A stretch of 64,000 bases of DNA, from assembly GCA_033557465.1 (NCBI GenBank), contig CM066033.1, forward strand, positions 385,151,289-385,215,288. Direction: 5' to 3'. This document shows positions 18,836 to 29,879 of the stretch, piece by piece. The notes under the pieces were generated by a model, which had not been told where the DNA came from, did not search any database, and worked only from the letters and a program-made list of their open reading frames with translations. Numbering within the stretch: the first letter of the stretch is position 1; the number at the start of each line of letters is the position of its first letter. The translations under genes and the position numbers were made by a program. This stretch comes from Ichthyophis bannanicus (Eukaryota; Chordata; Amphibia; Gymnophiona; Ichthyophiidae).

Positions 18836-19844
18836 GACAAAATTGTGGAGAAGTATAGATCAGGGTTGGGTTATTAAACAAACAAAAAAACCCACATCAC
18901 AAATTCTGAATATCCAACAAAGCAACATTAAATCCATTATAACAAAATAGAAAGAATATGGCACCACTACAAACCTGACAAGAGAAGGTCGCCCACCAAA
19001 ACTCGCAGACTGGGCAAGGAGGGCATTAATCAGAGATGCTACAAAGACACCAAGGATAACATTGAAGGAGCTGCGAAGATCCACAGCGGAGATGGGAGTA
19101 TCTGTCCATAGGACCACTTTAAGCCATATACTCCACAGAGTGGGGCTTTATGGAAAAGTGGCCAGAAAAAAGCCATTGCTTAAAGAGAACACATTTGGAA
19201 ATAAGAAAACACGTTTGGAATTTGCACAACAGCATGTGGCAGACCTCCAAACACTTGGAAAAAGGTTCTCTGGTCAGATGTGACAACAATTGAACTTTTG
19301 GACCATCATGGCAAATGCCCATGTGTGGCACAAACCCAACATTTTCCATCACCCCGAGAACACCATTCTCACAGTGAAACATGGTGATGGCAACATGATG
19401 CTGTGGGGATGTTTTTCATCGGCAGGGACAGGCAAATTGGTCAGGATGAAGGAACGATGGATGGCACTAAATACAGGGCAATTCTTGAGGAAAATCTTTG
19501 TCTGCCAGAGATTTGAAACTGGGACGGAGGTTCACCTTCCAGCAGGACAATGACTCTAAACATGCTGCTAAAGCTGTTTTAAAGGGAAACATTTAAATGT
19601 CTTGGAATGGCCTAATCAAAGCCCAGACCTCAATCCAATTGAGAATGTGTGGCATGACTTGAAGATTGATGTACACCAATGCAACCCATCTAACTTGAAG
19701 GAGTTGGAGCAGTTTTACCTTGAGGAATGGGTGAAAATCCCAGTGGCTAGATTTGCTAAGCTAATAGAGACATACTCCCAAGAGGCTTGCAGCCGTAATT
19801 GCAGCAAAAAGGTGGCTCTACAACGTATTGACTTTGGGGGGTGA
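18836..19844 (+). pseudogene. Tc1 transposase, broken
   Basis: Recognisable along its length but in several frames with stops. An N-terminal helix-turn-helix part starts KIVEKYRSGLGY. The middle has LKELRRSTAEMGVSVHRTT and LHRVGLYGKVARKKPLL. The catalytic Asp positions survive as [10 protein letters not shown] and QQDNDSKH, the Glu as SPDLNPIENVWHDLK, and the C-terminus reads KLIETY ... IDFGG then stop. Family transposases are about 340 aa and cut and paste the element at TA sites in the nucleus. Inactive here; DIRS-C inserted 3-4 bases after its stop codon. Confidence 0.85.
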
Positions 19845-19849
19845 ATACT

Positions 19850-20008
19850 TCTCCAGGAACAAGCAGGAAGTCAGTCCTCACTTATGAGGTGATGTTGGCA
19901 CAGACGGAACCTGCACGGAGCAATTCCCCAGCTTTCAAAAAAGCCTTTGGGATTGCTACCACGCATATGTGGTCCTCTTCCTGCCCAAGGGTGCCATCTT
20001 TCTCAGTC
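19850..20008 (+). repeat. DIRS-C left inverted terminal repeat
   Basis: TCTCCAGGAACAAGCAGGAA start; complement of 22828-23012 (shared GGGTGCCATCTT block). Confidence 0.85.
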
Positions 20009-20256
20009 TCCCTTTTTCCACAGAGCCCTTCGGACGCACATCCTCGTCCCTCGGAAAATGTTTTTGTTTTCCTTGCCTTAACAGGCTCTTTTTTTCCGGT
20101 TGCACTGGTCCCGTACCCGTCATTCCTTTGCTCTCTTTTGGAGCTTGCGGGGATACCCTTTCTAAATTTTTTTTCTTCCTGGGCTTCGCGTCCTTTTTTC
20201 TCTATCAACCACTGGCCACGTGGGTCTTCGACCTCGCAGTGGTCGTTTTTGCACCT

Positions 20257-22037
20257 ATGGCCACCGGGTTTAAAAAATGCGATAGATGCTCTAGGAACAT
20301 GTCGCTTATGGACACTCATGACTGCTGTCTAAGGTGTCTGGGATCCAACCATGACCCAGAGCTCTATTTGCTCTGCAAGAAAATGTCCTCTAAGGCCCTG
20401 CTCAGCCGTCCCCGGTGGCACCCTCGGTCGTCTCCCCTCCGGTGGGTTCTCCCCCTGCGGCACCACGTTCCAGACGGCATTCGGACCAGGGGTCCCCCGA
20501 GGTAGAATGGCACAAAAAGAAGAAGGCCTCGAAGTCTGTCTGGGGTCCCCGACAAGTGCGAGCACTCCCGCGCCTGGTCGCTTAGCCCCATTCAGCGTTC
20601 CCAAGAATCGGACAAGGTTGGCCCCGCAAGGTACCTCGCAGAGAAACGGAGGCCTCCGGCAAAGGCGCCCAGGCTCCAGAAGGCCGTCCCGGAGAGGACG
20701 CCCGATCCGGTGACCCCAGTATCGGCGTCCCAGGGCCCCACGCCCATGTGGTAGTCCTGTATGCTGGTGCTAGAATGCAGCGTTTCTGCGTTCATTGCTT
20801 TCTAGCAGGCGCTCATGGCCAGCTTCGTTGACTTGCACCCGGAGACCGTGGGTCCCTCACGTAGGGCACCCAAATCCCTCCAGGAAGCCCCCGAGAGCCA
20901 CAGGCCTCGTGAGGGTCCTCGACATTGGTCTCGTTCGCTCTCCCGTTCTTTGGGGGTGAGATCATCCAGGGCTTCCAGCTCCAGGGCGCTGGCCATCGGA
21001 CAGGGTGAACCGCCCGGCTCGGATCCTCCACTGTTTTCTCAGACTGGGAATCCAATGGGGACACATCCCTGGAGACCCGCACCCACCAGGATCTTCCGTC
21101 GTACCCCTCGCCGCCTGATCTCCAGCAGTGCTCACCTCCCGAGGACATCTCCTTGTTGGTGTTTATTCAGGACATGGCTCAGGCCCTCAACCTGGTCACC
21201 CAGACTGAGGAAGACCCCCCCGTACTGAAGAACTCAATATTCTTTAGTATGAGGCCCCACCCAGGGAATCCCTCACTGTGCCGGTGCCGCCAATCCTCTC
21301 CCGGCTGTTGCTCCGCATGTGGGAGGCCCTGGCCTCGGTCGCCATTTTGAGCAAGCGCCTTGACACAATGTACAAGGTGCAATGAGGGTCAGGCTTTTGT
21401 AAGACTCAACTTCCACACACCTCAATGGTAGTGGAATCAGCCATGAGGAAGCAGAAAAGCCCGAAGTCCCACTCCTCAGGTCCACCGGTCCGGGAGTCCA
21501 GAGCCCTTGATGCCCTGGGCCGCAAGGCCTATCAAGGTTCCATGCTCTCCTGTCTCATCCAGGCATACCAATTATATATGGGTATGTTCTTCCACGACTT
21601 GGCAAAAGAACTTGGAGGCTTCTCCACGGGTCTCGAAGGCGAGCCACTCAACAGGTTCCGCACCCTGTTGAAATCGGTGGCGGATTGCTCCAAGTATATT
21701 TCTCAAGCCTCCTATGACGGCTTCGAGACATCGGCTCAGATGGCGGCTGTGGGCATCGGAGCCCGCCGCCAGGCTTGGCTTCAGTCTTCGGATCTGGAGC
21801 AGTGGGTGCAGGAGAAGCTCCTGGACGTACCCTGCCTTGGCGAGCAACCTTTTGGCAAGCTGATGGAGGAGAGAAGGCTATGGAGATTGAGACAGAGTCA
21901 CTGGGACCTGTCTCTCTCACAAGACCTCGACACTGCCTCAGAAAAAGCAGCCTGCCAAGAAGCCCTTCTTTCCCAGGAAAGGCCTCCAGTACCATGGTTA
22001 CCTGGCTATCCCCACGCTGACCACTCCAGCGCAGGTT
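20257..22037 (+). pseudogene. DIRS-C gag, frameshifted
   Basis: Starts MATGFKKCDRC with a Cys knuckle (CDRC, CLRC, then CKK) that matches the knuckle of DIRS-F gag. The frame breaks after about 80 codons. The C-terminal gag block reappears open from 21425: VVESAMRKQKSPKSHSSGPP, ALDALGRKAYQGSMLSC, then GARRQAWLQSSDLEQWV. Proline-, serine- and arginine-rich middle. Function inferred as in DIRS-B. Confidence 0.75.
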
Positions 22038-22534
22038 TTATTGGAATAGGGTGGTCCTCCGGACCCAACCTAAATTCTTACCCAAGGTTGTATCGGCCTT
22101 TCATCTCAACCAAGAGAGAGTGCTCCCGACCTTCTTCCCGAGGCCCCGCGCTGATCAGGCGTTGGCGATTCTCCACAACCTCGACTGCAAGCGGGCCCAG
22201 ACGCATCGCAAGTCTGACCGGCTCTTCGTGACCTACGATCCCAATAGGCAGGAAAAGCAGTCACCAAGCGCACCCTCTCTGTTTGGATGGCAGACTGCAT
22301 CACATTCGCCCATGCGAAGGCAGGCATCCCTCTAGATCGTTGAGTCACTGCACATGGGGTCGAAGCCAAAGCGGCCTCGGTGGCCTCGCTGCGCTCCATG
22401 CCCATGATGGACATCTGCCGGGCGGCAATCTGGTCTTCTACGAATACCTTCGCCGTCCACTACTGCCTGGAGAGGGAGTCCTGCCGGGACAGCACCTTCG
22501 GCCAGGCTGTACTCCGTAACCTGTTCAGAGCATA
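22038..22534 (+). pseudogene. DIRS-C tyrosine recombinase, C-terminal remnant
   Basis: Begins abruptly at a point equivalent to the middle of the DIRS-D recombinase (IGIGWSS/FYRNRVV region, 26540). KAVTKRTLSVWMADCI, SLRSMPMMDICRAAIWSS and FAVHYCLERE follow; the Tyr in HYCLE is the expected nucleophile. The catalytic Arg of box I (SARR) is lost with the deletion, and frames are broken. Confidence 0.75.
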
Positions 22535-22655
22535 AGCAACTCCTGTCCTCCAACCCTTCTTCATGGCTACTGAGGGCTTTGCCCTGAGGACTCGGGCTCC
22601 TTCGGGCTTCGGCTTCTGCTTACGGCCTCACAGAGGCGTTTTTTGGTTACAGGTT

Positions 22656-22740
22656 CCTGACTTCCTGCTTGTTCCTGGAGAGAGCCTAGTTACTCACCTG
22701 TAACAGGTGTTCTCCAGGGACAGCAGGAATCAGTCCTCGC
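22656..22740 (+). repeat. DIRS-C internal complementary region
   Basis: CTTGTTCCTGGAGAGAGC (left-end complement) joined to CTAGTTACTCACCTGTAAC (right-end complement). Confidence 0.83.
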
Positions 22741-22827
22741 TGCCCCCCCCCCCGCCTCCCCTGACGAGTTGCTGAATGTTTGTCCTTTCCTTGCCATCTG
22801 CTTGGTAGGGCTCGAGCTAAGGGACCT

Positions 22828-23012
22828 GACTGAACAAGATGGCACCCTTGGGCGAGAAGAGGACCACACATGCGTGGTAGCAATCTCAAAGGCTTTCTTT
22901 GAAAGCTGGGGATTTGCTCCGTGCGGGCTCCATCGGTGACGACGTCGCCCCATAACTGAGGCCTGATTCTGCTGTCCTTGGAGAGCACCTGTTACAGGTG
23001 AGTAACTACGCT
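22828..23012 (+). repeat. DIRS-C right inverted terminal repeat
   Basis: Ends TTACAGGTGAGTAACTACGC then T, directly followed by Tc1 sequence ATATGCACAC. Confidence 0.85.
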
Positions 23013-23213
23013 ATATGCACACTCTTGGATTTCATTTTTTGCTAATTATTCTTTGTCTCACAATAAAGGATATTTTGCATTTTCAAAGTCATAGGCATGT
23101 TGTGTATAGTACATGGTACTAACCCCCAAAACTCCATTTTAATTCCATGTTGTAATGCTACAAAATGGAACAAATAATGAGGGGATGAATACTTTCACAA
23201 GGCACTGCTCAAG

Positions 23214-23376
23214 TTCTCCAGGAACAAGCAGGAAGTCAGTCCTCACTTTTGGAAGACGTCTGCACCGACAGAGCCTGCGCAGAGCAATTCCCCAGCTTTT
23301 CAGAGAAAGCCTTTGGGATTGCTGCCATGCATGCGTGGTCCTCTTCCTGCCCAAGAGTGCCATCTTGCTCAGTCTC
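23214..23376 (+). repeat. DIRS-D left inverted terminal repeat
   Basis: TTCTCCAGGAACAAGCAGGA start; complement of 27382-27566. Confidence 0.85.
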
Positions 23377-23611
23377 CTTTTTTCCGCAGAGCACTTCAGA
23401 TGCACGTCCCTCGGAAAAAGTCTTTTGTTTTTGGCCTACAGGCCTTTTGTTTTCCAGTTGCACCGGTCCTCTACCTGCCCTTCCCCTGCTCTACCTTCTT
23501 AGAGCTGTTGGGGATAGTTTTTGTTTTCATTTTTTGTTACGGGCTTTGCGCCCTTTTTCCCTAACCACTGGCTGCGTTGGTCTTCAACCTCGCAGGGGCC
23601 ATTTTTGCCCC

Positions 23612-25113
23612 CATGGCCCTGGCTTCGAAAAATGCGATGCTCTAGGAACATCTCGCTTACGGACACTCACGACTGTTGTCTGCGGTGTCTTGGAACAGAC
23701 CATGATCTGGAGCTCTGTTCGCTCTGCAAGAAAATGTCCTCTAAGGCCCTGCTCAGCCGTAAACAGAAGTCACAAGACATTTTCCGGAAGGCCGCCTCGG
23801 AATCCCTGGTGGCACCCTCGGTTGTCTCTCCCCCAGTGGGGTCTCCCCCCCCCCCATCAGCCCTGCGCTCTCTGCAGCACTCCGACCAGGGATCCCCTGA
23901 GGTGGAGTAGCACAAAAAGAAGACTTTTAGGCCGCTGATTGGGGGCTCCTGATAAGTGCGAGCGCTCCCGCGCTCGGTCGCTTAGCCCCCTTAGGCGTTC
24001 CTGAGAGTTGGACAGAGAGCGGCCCCGCAAGGTACCCTGTACAGAAGCGGAGGCCTCTGTCGAAGGCGCCCAGTCTCCTGAGGGCCATCCTGGTGACGCC
24101 CTCTTCTCCTCGACACCCAACCCAGTGACACTGGGTTCGGCGTCGCAGGGCCCATTCCCATGTGGGAGTCCTGCATGCTGGCACTAGAACACAGTGTTTC
24201 TGCGTTCATTGCTTCCTAGCAGGCGCTCACAGCCAGCTTTGCTGACCCATGACCAGAGACTGTGGGTTCCTCACTTGGGACACCGAAATTCATCCAGGAA
24301 ACCCCAGAGAGCTGCGGGCCTCGTGAGGGTCCTCGACATCGGTCCCCATCATGAGCAAGCGCCTTGATACTATGTGCAAGGTGCGTGGGCTGGGGTTCAG
24401 GAAGACCCAACTTCCCCACACCTCTATGGTGGTGGAGTCAGCCGTGAGAAAGCAGAAGAGTCCAAAATCACACTCGTCGTTACCACCCTGTCGAAAGTCA
24501 AGAGCCCTTGATGCCCTGGGCCGTAAGGCCTACCAAGGCTCCATGCTGTCTTGTCGCATTCAAGCATACCCAACTCTATACATGGGTATGTTCTTGCACT
24601 ATTTAGCCAAGGTGCTCGGAGAGTTTTCCGCAGGCCTCGAGGGCGAGATTCAGCACTCTGTTGAAGTCCGTCACAGACTGCTCTAAATACCTCTCCCAAG
24701 CTGCCTACAATGGATTCGATTCATCAGCTCGGGTGGTGGCCATGGGCATCGGGGCCCGCCACCAGGCATGGCTCCAATCCTCTGATTTGGAGCAGTGGGT
24801 GTAGGAAAAACTCCTGGACGTTCCCTACCTCGGTGAGCAGCTCTTCGGCAAGCCGATGGAGGATAAAGCCGCAGAGATAGAGACAGAGTTTGTCACCAGA
24901 ACCCGTCTCTCACACAAGACCTCCACTCTGCCCAGGAAGAAGCAACCAGCCAAGAAGCCCTTCTTCCCTTGGAAGGGCCTCCAGTACCAGGGCTATCTGC
25001 CATACCTGGCTACCCCCACGCCAACTACCCCAGCACAGGGTAAATCTGGGCAAGGGCATCGCAGGCCGAAAGCCCAAAATCCAGCTTCTCCACAACCTGC
25101 GCAGGGGTTTTGA
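23612..25113 (+). pseudogene. DIRS-D gag, frameshifted
   Basis: The knuckle is recognisable in two frames (a one-base shift lies between the ATG and CSRNISLTDTHDCCLRC), followed by CSLCKKMSSKALLSR. The C-terminal gag block around 24420-24800 has VVESAVRKQKSPKSHSS and GARHQAWLQSSDLEQWV. The final basic stretch (KKQPAKKPFFPWKGLQ) ends at the stop at 25113. Several stops and shifts make it non-functional. Confidence 0.75.
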
Positions 25114-25189
25114 TGTCATCGGCGTAGCCCCTCACCCTCTGGCGACACAGCAGCCAGTGGGGGGGATGCTTGTCTCATTTCGCCCCATC

Positions 25190-25640
25190 GTGGGCTTCCA
25201 TCACCTCAGACACCTGGGTTCTCCAGGTTGTCTGAGATGGCTATCGCCTTCACTTCGACAGGCTTCCACCTCCCTTCTCCCCGGCGGAACCTCCTCGACT
25301 CCCCACGCACCAGCTTCTACTGCAGCGGGAATTGCTCTCCTTGCCCAACGGGCAGTCGAGAAGGTCCCTCTGTACCTTCGATGTCGGGGCTTCCTGTTCC
25401 CAGTACTTCCTCGTCCCAAAAAAGACGGGGGGGGTGGGGGTCTGCGATGTTCTATATCAACGAGGAAGGAGGCACGGGATCGCACACTCTCTGCCGGGAA
25501 GCGGTCCTCATCTGCTCCTTCACTGTCCGATGGAGAATGTCCCTCAAGGCGACCTACCTTCCGGGTCAGGAGAATGTCCTGGCGGACAGGCTCAGCAGAA
25601 TTCTTTGCCCCACAAATGGTGGCTGGATCCAGAGGTAGCA
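25190..25640 (+). pseudogene. DIRS-D RT edge fused to RNase H end
   Basis: The left part reads like the start of a DIRS RT domain in mixed frames (VSDGYRLHF, then LVPKKTGG near 25410). Without any palm motifs, the frame then jumps into the end of RNase H: AMFYINEEGGTGSHTLCREA and ATYLPGQENVLADRLSR. RT motifs such as PFGL and YLDD are absent. The junction near 25420-25440 is a G-run, consistent with an internal deletion. Confidence 0.75.
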
Positions 25641-26045
25641 GGCTGGCTGTTTCTTTACTGGGGAACCCTGGCGATAGACCTCTTCGCCAGTCCACAGAAC
25701 ACACAGCTCCGCTGCTTTTGTGGGCCGGTACCACACCCGAGCAGGAAGAGCCCCGATGCATTCCTTCTGGACTGGTCATCCAGCCTGCTGTATGCATTCC
25801 CTCCCTTCCCTTCCCTCTCATTGCGAGGACCCTTTTTAAGGCTCAGCGGGATCGGGCATCGTTGATCCTCGTAGCCCCCTTGTGGCCTCAGCAGCCTTTG
25901 TTCCCGCTCCTGTTCAGGCTGTCGACGGGGCCTCCTGTTCCCCTGGGTTCTGCCCCGGGGCTGCAAACACAGGAGGAGGGGTGGGTGCAGCACCAGAACC
26001 TAGCCTCCTTATCTCTCACAGCCTGGCGGCTGAATGGTTTTCCCT
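25640..26045 (+). pseudogene. DIRS-D methyltransferase-like domain
   Basis: Conserved landmarks in shifting frames: AIDLFASPQNTQ, LLYAFPPFPS, then LILVAPLWPQQPLF and SLTAWRLNG. The same block follows RNase H in DIRS-F, E and G and corresponds to the Dam-like domain described for DIRS pol. Biochemical role unknown. Confidence 0.65.
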
Positions 26046-27063
26046 AGCCTCACTGGCCCTTCCGGAAGAGTTCAAAGAAGTCCTCCTCGCCTCGAGAAAG
26101 GACTCCACTAGACGAGCCGATGCCTTCAAGTGGAGGCGCTTCTCAGTCTGGAGATTGACTCATTCTCGTGTCCCATTCGATGGATCCTTCAGTACCACCT
26201 CCATCTCTCGAAGGAAGGACTGAAGTCAAACTCTGTCAGGATACACTTGAGCGCCATCTCGGTGAACCACCTCCCCATCGAGGGAAAGCCCTTCTCGGGG
26301 CAGCCGTTAGTCTTCCACTTTATGCGGGGTCTTCTGCTTTCCAAGACACCCATCCATCCTCCCCTGGCGGACTTGGACCTGAATGTCATGCTCATGCAGC
26401 TCACCTGTTCACCTTTCGAGCCAATGGTGACATGCTCGCTCCGGCACCTGTCCTGGAAGGTGGCCTTCCTGGTGGCGCTGACCTTGGCCTGCTGAGTCAG
26501 TGAGCTCCAGGCTCTCATGGCTGATGCCCCTTACATCAGGTTCTATCGGAATAGGGTGGTCCTCCACACCAACCCTAAATTCCTGCCTAAAGTAATCTCG
26601 GACTTCCACCTTAACCAGGAGATAGTCCTGCCGTCTTTCTTCCCGAGGCCTCACGCCGACCAGGCGTAGGCGGCTCTCCACACCCTCGACTGCAGAAGAG
26701 CTCTCGCCTTCTACTTGCAGTGCACCCAGACTCATCGCAAGTATGGCTGACTCTTTGTGACCTATGATCCCAATATGCTGGGGCAGGCAGTTACCAAATG
26801 CACCCTCTCGGTTTGGGTGGCGGACTGCATTGCTTTCGTTCATATGAAGGCGGATGCTCCGCTAGATTGTCGAGTCACTGCACACGCGGTTTGGGCCAAG
26901 GCACCCTCGGTGGTCTCGCTCCGCTCCGTGCCCCTGATGGACATCTGCCGGGCGGCGACCTGGACTTCCACGAATACCTTTCCTACCCACTACTGCCTGG
27001 AGAGGGAGTCCCGCGGGGCAGTGCCTTCGGCCAAGCTGTACTCCGTAACCTGTTCGAGGTGTA
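26041..27063 (+). pseudogene. DIRS-D tyrosine recombinase, degraded
   Basis: The N-terminal core-binding part reads STRRADAFKWRRFSVW and SVRIHLSAISVNH. Box I is damaged: VAFLVALTLAC then a stop before VSELQAL, where intact copies have SARRISEL. The C-terminal part has QAVTKCTLSVWVADCI, SLRSVPLMDICRAATWTS and FPTHYCLE with the nucleophilic Tyr. It would catalyse circle integration without target duplication. Inactive. Confidence 0.8.
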
Positions 27064-27204
27064 AGCAACTCCTGCCCTCCGACCCTTCTTGCAGCTACCG
27101 AGGGCTTTGCCCTGAGGACCAGAGGACTCAGGCTCCTTCGGGCATAGGCTTCTGTCTCACGGAGGTGTCTTTTGGTTACAGGTTCGGTAGCCTGTAGCTG
27201 GGGA

Positions 27205-27300
27205 GTCCCATAAGTGAGGGCTGACTTCCTGCTTGTTCCTGGAGAAAGCGTAGTTACCTGTAACAGGTGTTCTTCAGGGACAGCAGGAATCAGTCCTCAC
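27205..27300 (+). repeat. DIRS-D internal complementary region
   Basis: TTGTTCCTGGAGAAAGCG joined to TAGTTACCTGTAACAGGTG, i.e. complement of left end plus right end; a few bases shorter than in DIRS-C. Confidence 0.83.
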
Positions 27301-27381
27301 TATCGTTTCACCTCCCCTGATGAGTTGCTAGATTTTTGTCCTTCCCTTGCCATCTGCTTGGTAGGACTCGAGCTAAGGGAC

Positions 27382-27566
27382 CTGACTGAGCAAGATGGCA
27401 TCCTTGAGCGGGAAGAGGAGCACACATGCGTGGCAGCAATCCCAAAGGCTTTCTTTGAAAGCTGGGGAATTACTCTGCGGGCTCTGTCGGTGCCGACGTC
27501 ACCCATAAGTGAGGACTGATTCCTGCTGTCCCTGGAGAATGCCCGTTACAGGTGCGTAACTTTGCT
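27382..27566 (+). repeat. DIRS-D right inverted terminal repeat
   Basis: Complement of 23214-23376, ending GTTACAGGTGCGTAACTTTG then CT. Confidence 0.83.
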
Positions 27567-28800
27567 GCAGCAGGAGACTGAGTGTTGTTTCTCAACTAGG
27601 TACAGGTCAGGTGTGGCAACAGTCTTAGGAAGGTAAGTATATAAATTGAAAATTTCCCATTGTAGTTATAAGATGATTAAATGCTTGCTCTGGTGCTAAT
27701 TTTGAGACGAGCATGGGGCAAAAAGCTTTGGATTTTCATCACAACTGAATGGATAAAACGGGCAACATCCAGCTCCCAGTTAACAGGTTTCTCTACAAAA
27801 CATATTTTTAAAAGTCTCATTGTTGAAACATAGTAACATAGTAAATGACGGCAGCTAAAGACCAGTATTTTCCATCTAGTCTGCCCAGTAAGATGCAAGA
27901 GTTGGTGCACCTGCCGCTCCGTGCAGGTTACCCCTCCTTATGTCTTTGGGATCATTCTGTTTCTTAAATGGATTGTAAATTGCAAATGTCTTAATTTCAC
28001 CTTTCTTATGAATATCCGTATCCACAAATTGATTTATTTTGTTTATTTGACTGTTTTTCTATACCGCTTTATTGTATAGCCAGCCATTAGCACTGCTTCG
28101 AAAACCAAACTGTTGTATATATTCTGTCTTGTGTTTTATAGCCGTTCTTTAAAATAGTCCGATAGGAAGGGAAATGTGAACGTTTTAGGGCCAGTTTTCA
28201 GGAAGGCTCTAATGCTCACTGGTGATTTCTGTGCTAAATGTCTAAGGCAGTGCTCCTAGTTACCAGGAAACTGTTCCAGTGCAATTTGAGAAGAGAGACC
28301 ATCCCCAGCTGGGTTTCATTCACTTCTGGGAAGGGCTTTTTTGCTTTATTTTTTACCTACCGGATTTTGGTGGTGATGTGGCTTATTTGTATTTACTATA
28401 GCACTTTTACAATCCATAGCAAAGCAGTGTACAATAATTAAAAACAAAGTGAATTAAGGAAAAGGAACTATATAATCAAAACAGGAAAAAGAGAGTTTCC
28501 TGCAAGCGTGAACCACCACCAACCCACCACTGTCACCTATTGTCTCTCAAAAGCTAAGCTCAATGAGTTTTCAAGCCGCCCTAGGGTGCCTTGGCTGGCT
28601 TGAAAGGTTTTATGAAACTGTTTCAAGAGTCCATGCCCTCTGCTCAGTGACTTGGTCCTCTTGTCTTCTGACTTTGTAAACAAGTAGTTTGTGCAGTAGC
28701 AAATGGAAACCACAAAGTGCCAGCAGCAGTTAGGCCTACCCTGGTACTTTGCTGCTTCACAACAGCTGTAAAACAACGGCCACAGGTTTTCAAATGTCTG
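27567..28800. other. Intergenic, dispersed repeat fragments
   Basis: 27825-27950 contains 'GAAACATAGTAACATAGTAA' and 'CCATCTAGTCTGCCCAGTAA', wording typical of a widespread vertebrate interspersed repeat. 28028-28095 looks like the reverse complement of an L2/CR1-like LINE tail (CTATACCGCTTTATTG). No gene recognised. Confidence 0.5.
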
Positions 28801-28932
28801 TTCCTTATCGTTCCTCCAGTTTAGTCCCCCACCTCTGGGTAGTGCACCTCCTCCTGCAGCTTAGAGACTGGACCAATCAAAATCTTCACCTCACTGGATG
28901 TAGCATGCTGGAATTCCCCATCAGCCCCCAGT
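28801..28932 (+). repeat. DIRS-E left inverted terminal repeat
   Basis: TTCCTTATCGTTCCTCCAGT start through CCCCATCAGCCCCCAGT; complement of the block starting at 34699. Confidence 0.88.
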
Positions 28933-29879
28933 GTGTCCAGTCTCCATGCAGCAGGAGGACGTAGTGAGCCTAGGTGCTGGGCTCACTGGAAAAACTAATA
29001 AGGAGCAGGCTAGTTAGGTTAAAGTACTTTGGTTTCTTAAATTTGGTTTCTGAATTGTAATTACAATTTGTTTAGTTTCAGTCAAATCATTTTAAATTTC
29101 ATTTGGGTACTGTACCTTTAAAAAAAAAATAAATAAAAAGGAAAGTAAGTTGGCTTCTTTGTGAGAGATTCTTTCCTGCCTAGCCACGCTGAAAATTACC
29201 TATCTGTGTTTGCTCCAGGATCTCTTTCCCCTGAACTGAACAGGGTAGAGCTTCTTACCCGGCCCACAAGCAGCCCGATCGCTGCAGAGCTGCAGGAGGC
29301 GGCTTCGGGGGCGGCTCATTTCAAATAGCGGTGTTCGCGGCAGCTCCAACTGTGTTGCGATCGGGGCACAGCCCCTCAAAACTGAGTCCGCTCAAGCGGC
29401 TGCAGTCTGTGGGGAGCCGAGAAGTCCATGAAAAGGTAGGACTTTTATTTCTGTGGAGCTTAGGGGCCGGTCTGCAGAGCGCGCCAAAAAAGCTTGGTGA
29501 AAACCGTGGCCATCTTGAACACGCAGTTTCTACAACGCTTTATATTTTCTTGGCGGCGACGCTGACCTCCGGGACAGAAGCTTCTCCCGGATCGCGTTCA
29601 GCACTGTCAAAAGCAAGGTGCTTCATTTTGGGGGCTCCTTAGCTGTTTCTTTACTTTTTTGTTGTTTTGCAGTTTGTTTAGTTTCCTTTTATTTTGTTTT
29701 GGGCTTCTGTCTCTGGGGACCTACTAGCAACAGAGTGCCTTTAGTTAATGAGATATCTAGGCAACGAGTGTTTTTGAATAAAAAAAAAAAAATCAAAGCG
29801 GGTAGGCATGTCACAGTCCTCAGCCCTTTGTTTTTGATAGAACTTGGGGTGACTAGGGTCAGTCCAGGATACTTCGCCC

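Larger units (their letters stand above)
19850..23012 (+). mobile_element. DIRS-C, deleted DIRS retrotransposon inside Tc1
   Basis: Terminal repeats 19850-20008 and 22828-23012, ICR 22656-22740. The interior goes directly from gag (20257-22037) into the last third of the recombinase (22038-22534). RT, RNase H and methyltransferase are absent. Tc1 sequence continues on both sides (GAATACTT before, ATGCACACTC after) without duplication of the target. Same family as DIRS-D. Confidence 0.85.
18410..23209 (+). mobile_element. Tc1-like transposon, split by DIRS-C
   Basis: Terminal inverted repeats GCAATGTCTTGCGAAAGT (18411) and, at the right end, the complement of GCAGTGCCTTGTGAAAGT (ending 23208). 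A TA (18408-18409) precedes it; the right TA reads TC. Without DIRS-C (19850-23012) the element is about 1.64 kb, the usual Tc1 size. The transposase is broken. Confidence 0.88.
23214..27566 (+). mobile_element. DIRS-D, internally deleted DIRS retrotransposon
   Basis: Terminal repeats 23214-23376 and 27382-27566, ICR 27205-27300. Order: gag, N-terminal edge of RT, RNase H end, methyltransferase-like domain, recombinase. The RT core is missing. It starts five bases after the right end of the Tc1 element, in the same orientation as its relative DIRS-C. Confidence 0.85.

Noticed and set aside
26409..26843. Antisense frame in DIRS-D (144 codons)
   Set aside because: Complement of the recombinase region; no family match.
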